From Hippopus hippopus (lineage: Eukaryota > Mollusca > Bivalvia > Cardiida > Cardiidae), in the NCBI GenBank assembly GCA_946811185.2, contig OX328102.1:10117694-10181693 (forward strand): a stretch of DNA of 64,000 nt, in the 5' to 3' direction. The notes under the pieces were generated by a model that made no database searches, was not told the origin of the DNA, and saw only the letters and a program-made list of their open reading frames with translations. A program made the position numbers and the translations under genes. Positions 63,911 to 64,000 of the stretch are shown here, in pieces (the stretch's first letter is position 1; the number at the start of each line of letters is the position of its first letter).

Positions 63911-64000
63911 TTAACACTCTACCAAACAATACGTGTTCTAACGATCCTGTGGAAAAGGACTTTTTAAAACATAGTGGGAAAAGGAGAAAATGCTGGTAAC
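63911..64000 (+). mobile_element. Family A MITE cut by the window edge
   Basis: TTAACACTCTACCAAACAAT at 63911; the window ends at the centre of the palindrome (GCTGGTAAC). Confidence 0.85.

Overview
The window looks like intergenic DNA with one host gene from the AT-rich nuclear genome of an animal, most likely a bivalve mollusc (heterodont clams are my best guess). I base this on a metazoan FBXL14 gene, tRNA-derived SINEs whose 3' part contains a GGCGTTAAACACCA-type motif, diverged ~140-bp tandem units of a kind I associate with mollusc genomes, and a very high density of short palindromic DNA transposons. The species assignment is inference. There are no operons, bacterial ribosome sites, CRISPR arrays or rRNA genes.

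Only two genes are supported. (1) FBXL14, minus strand, 2644-3855: a substrate receptor of an SCF ubiquitin ligase in one open exon. (2) The transposase of a full-length mariner-like transposon (28141-29581) with perfect 30-bp inverted ends, TA flanks and an open DD41D transposase. The remaining ORFs are shadows of repeats or unrecognised chance ORFs.

Repeat families, named here because the list uses these names. Family A: ~225-bp MITE flanked by TTAA, ends CCCTTTACCAAACAATC and CTCTTTACCAAACGACA, with a central 65-bp palindrome (arms of 32 bases, no loop); about 50 copies or pieces. '+' means the CCCTTTACC end comes first. Family C: ~205-bp MITE, also in TTAA, ends CCCTTATCCTGC and CCTTAGGCTGC, centre a hairpin around AGATCAGACTGCAC. 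Both resemble non-autonomous piggyBac elements (TTAA target, ends starting CCCTT). Family B: ~230-bp MITE with ends GAGCCATGCTCTG, an AT-rich 4-bp target duplication and an off-centre palindrome around CAGCCTGCGCAGTC. Family D: ~263-bp MITE, TA duplication, ends GGCTTGCAACACGCGAAAAG, two internal palindromes sharing their core with B. Family E: tRNA-derived SINE. Family H: foldback around a GATTGGCTAAACC/GGTTTAGCCAATC stem. K and J: single-locus foldback elements at 42663-43113 and 35286-36642.

Layout: 1-2.5 kb, A copies; 2.6-4.6 kb, FBXL14 and an unusual upstream region rich in AGATCT/TCTAGA/AGGCCT; 4.6-28 kb, A, B, C, D and E copies with microsatellites; 28.1-29.6 kb, mariner; 29.9-35.2 kb, more MITEs with nested copies; 35.3-36.6 kb, the J inverted-repeat structure; 38.2-38.5 kb, a 30-bp minisatellite; 42.6-43.2 kb, a triple nest (A containing K containing C); 46.5-47.6 kb, a 13-bp minisatellite of about 85 units; 49.0-51.0 kb, a chain of A, C and E elements joined through shared TTAA sites; 51-64 kb, further nested A/B/E copies, with an A copy cut by each window edge.

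The nested insertions are the most informative part. They show uninterrupted targets on both sides, which fixes the target duplications (TTAA for A and C, 4 bp for B, TA for D) and gives relative ages. Many A copies sit against another A or C copy and share one TTAA, so the elements act as landing sites for each other.
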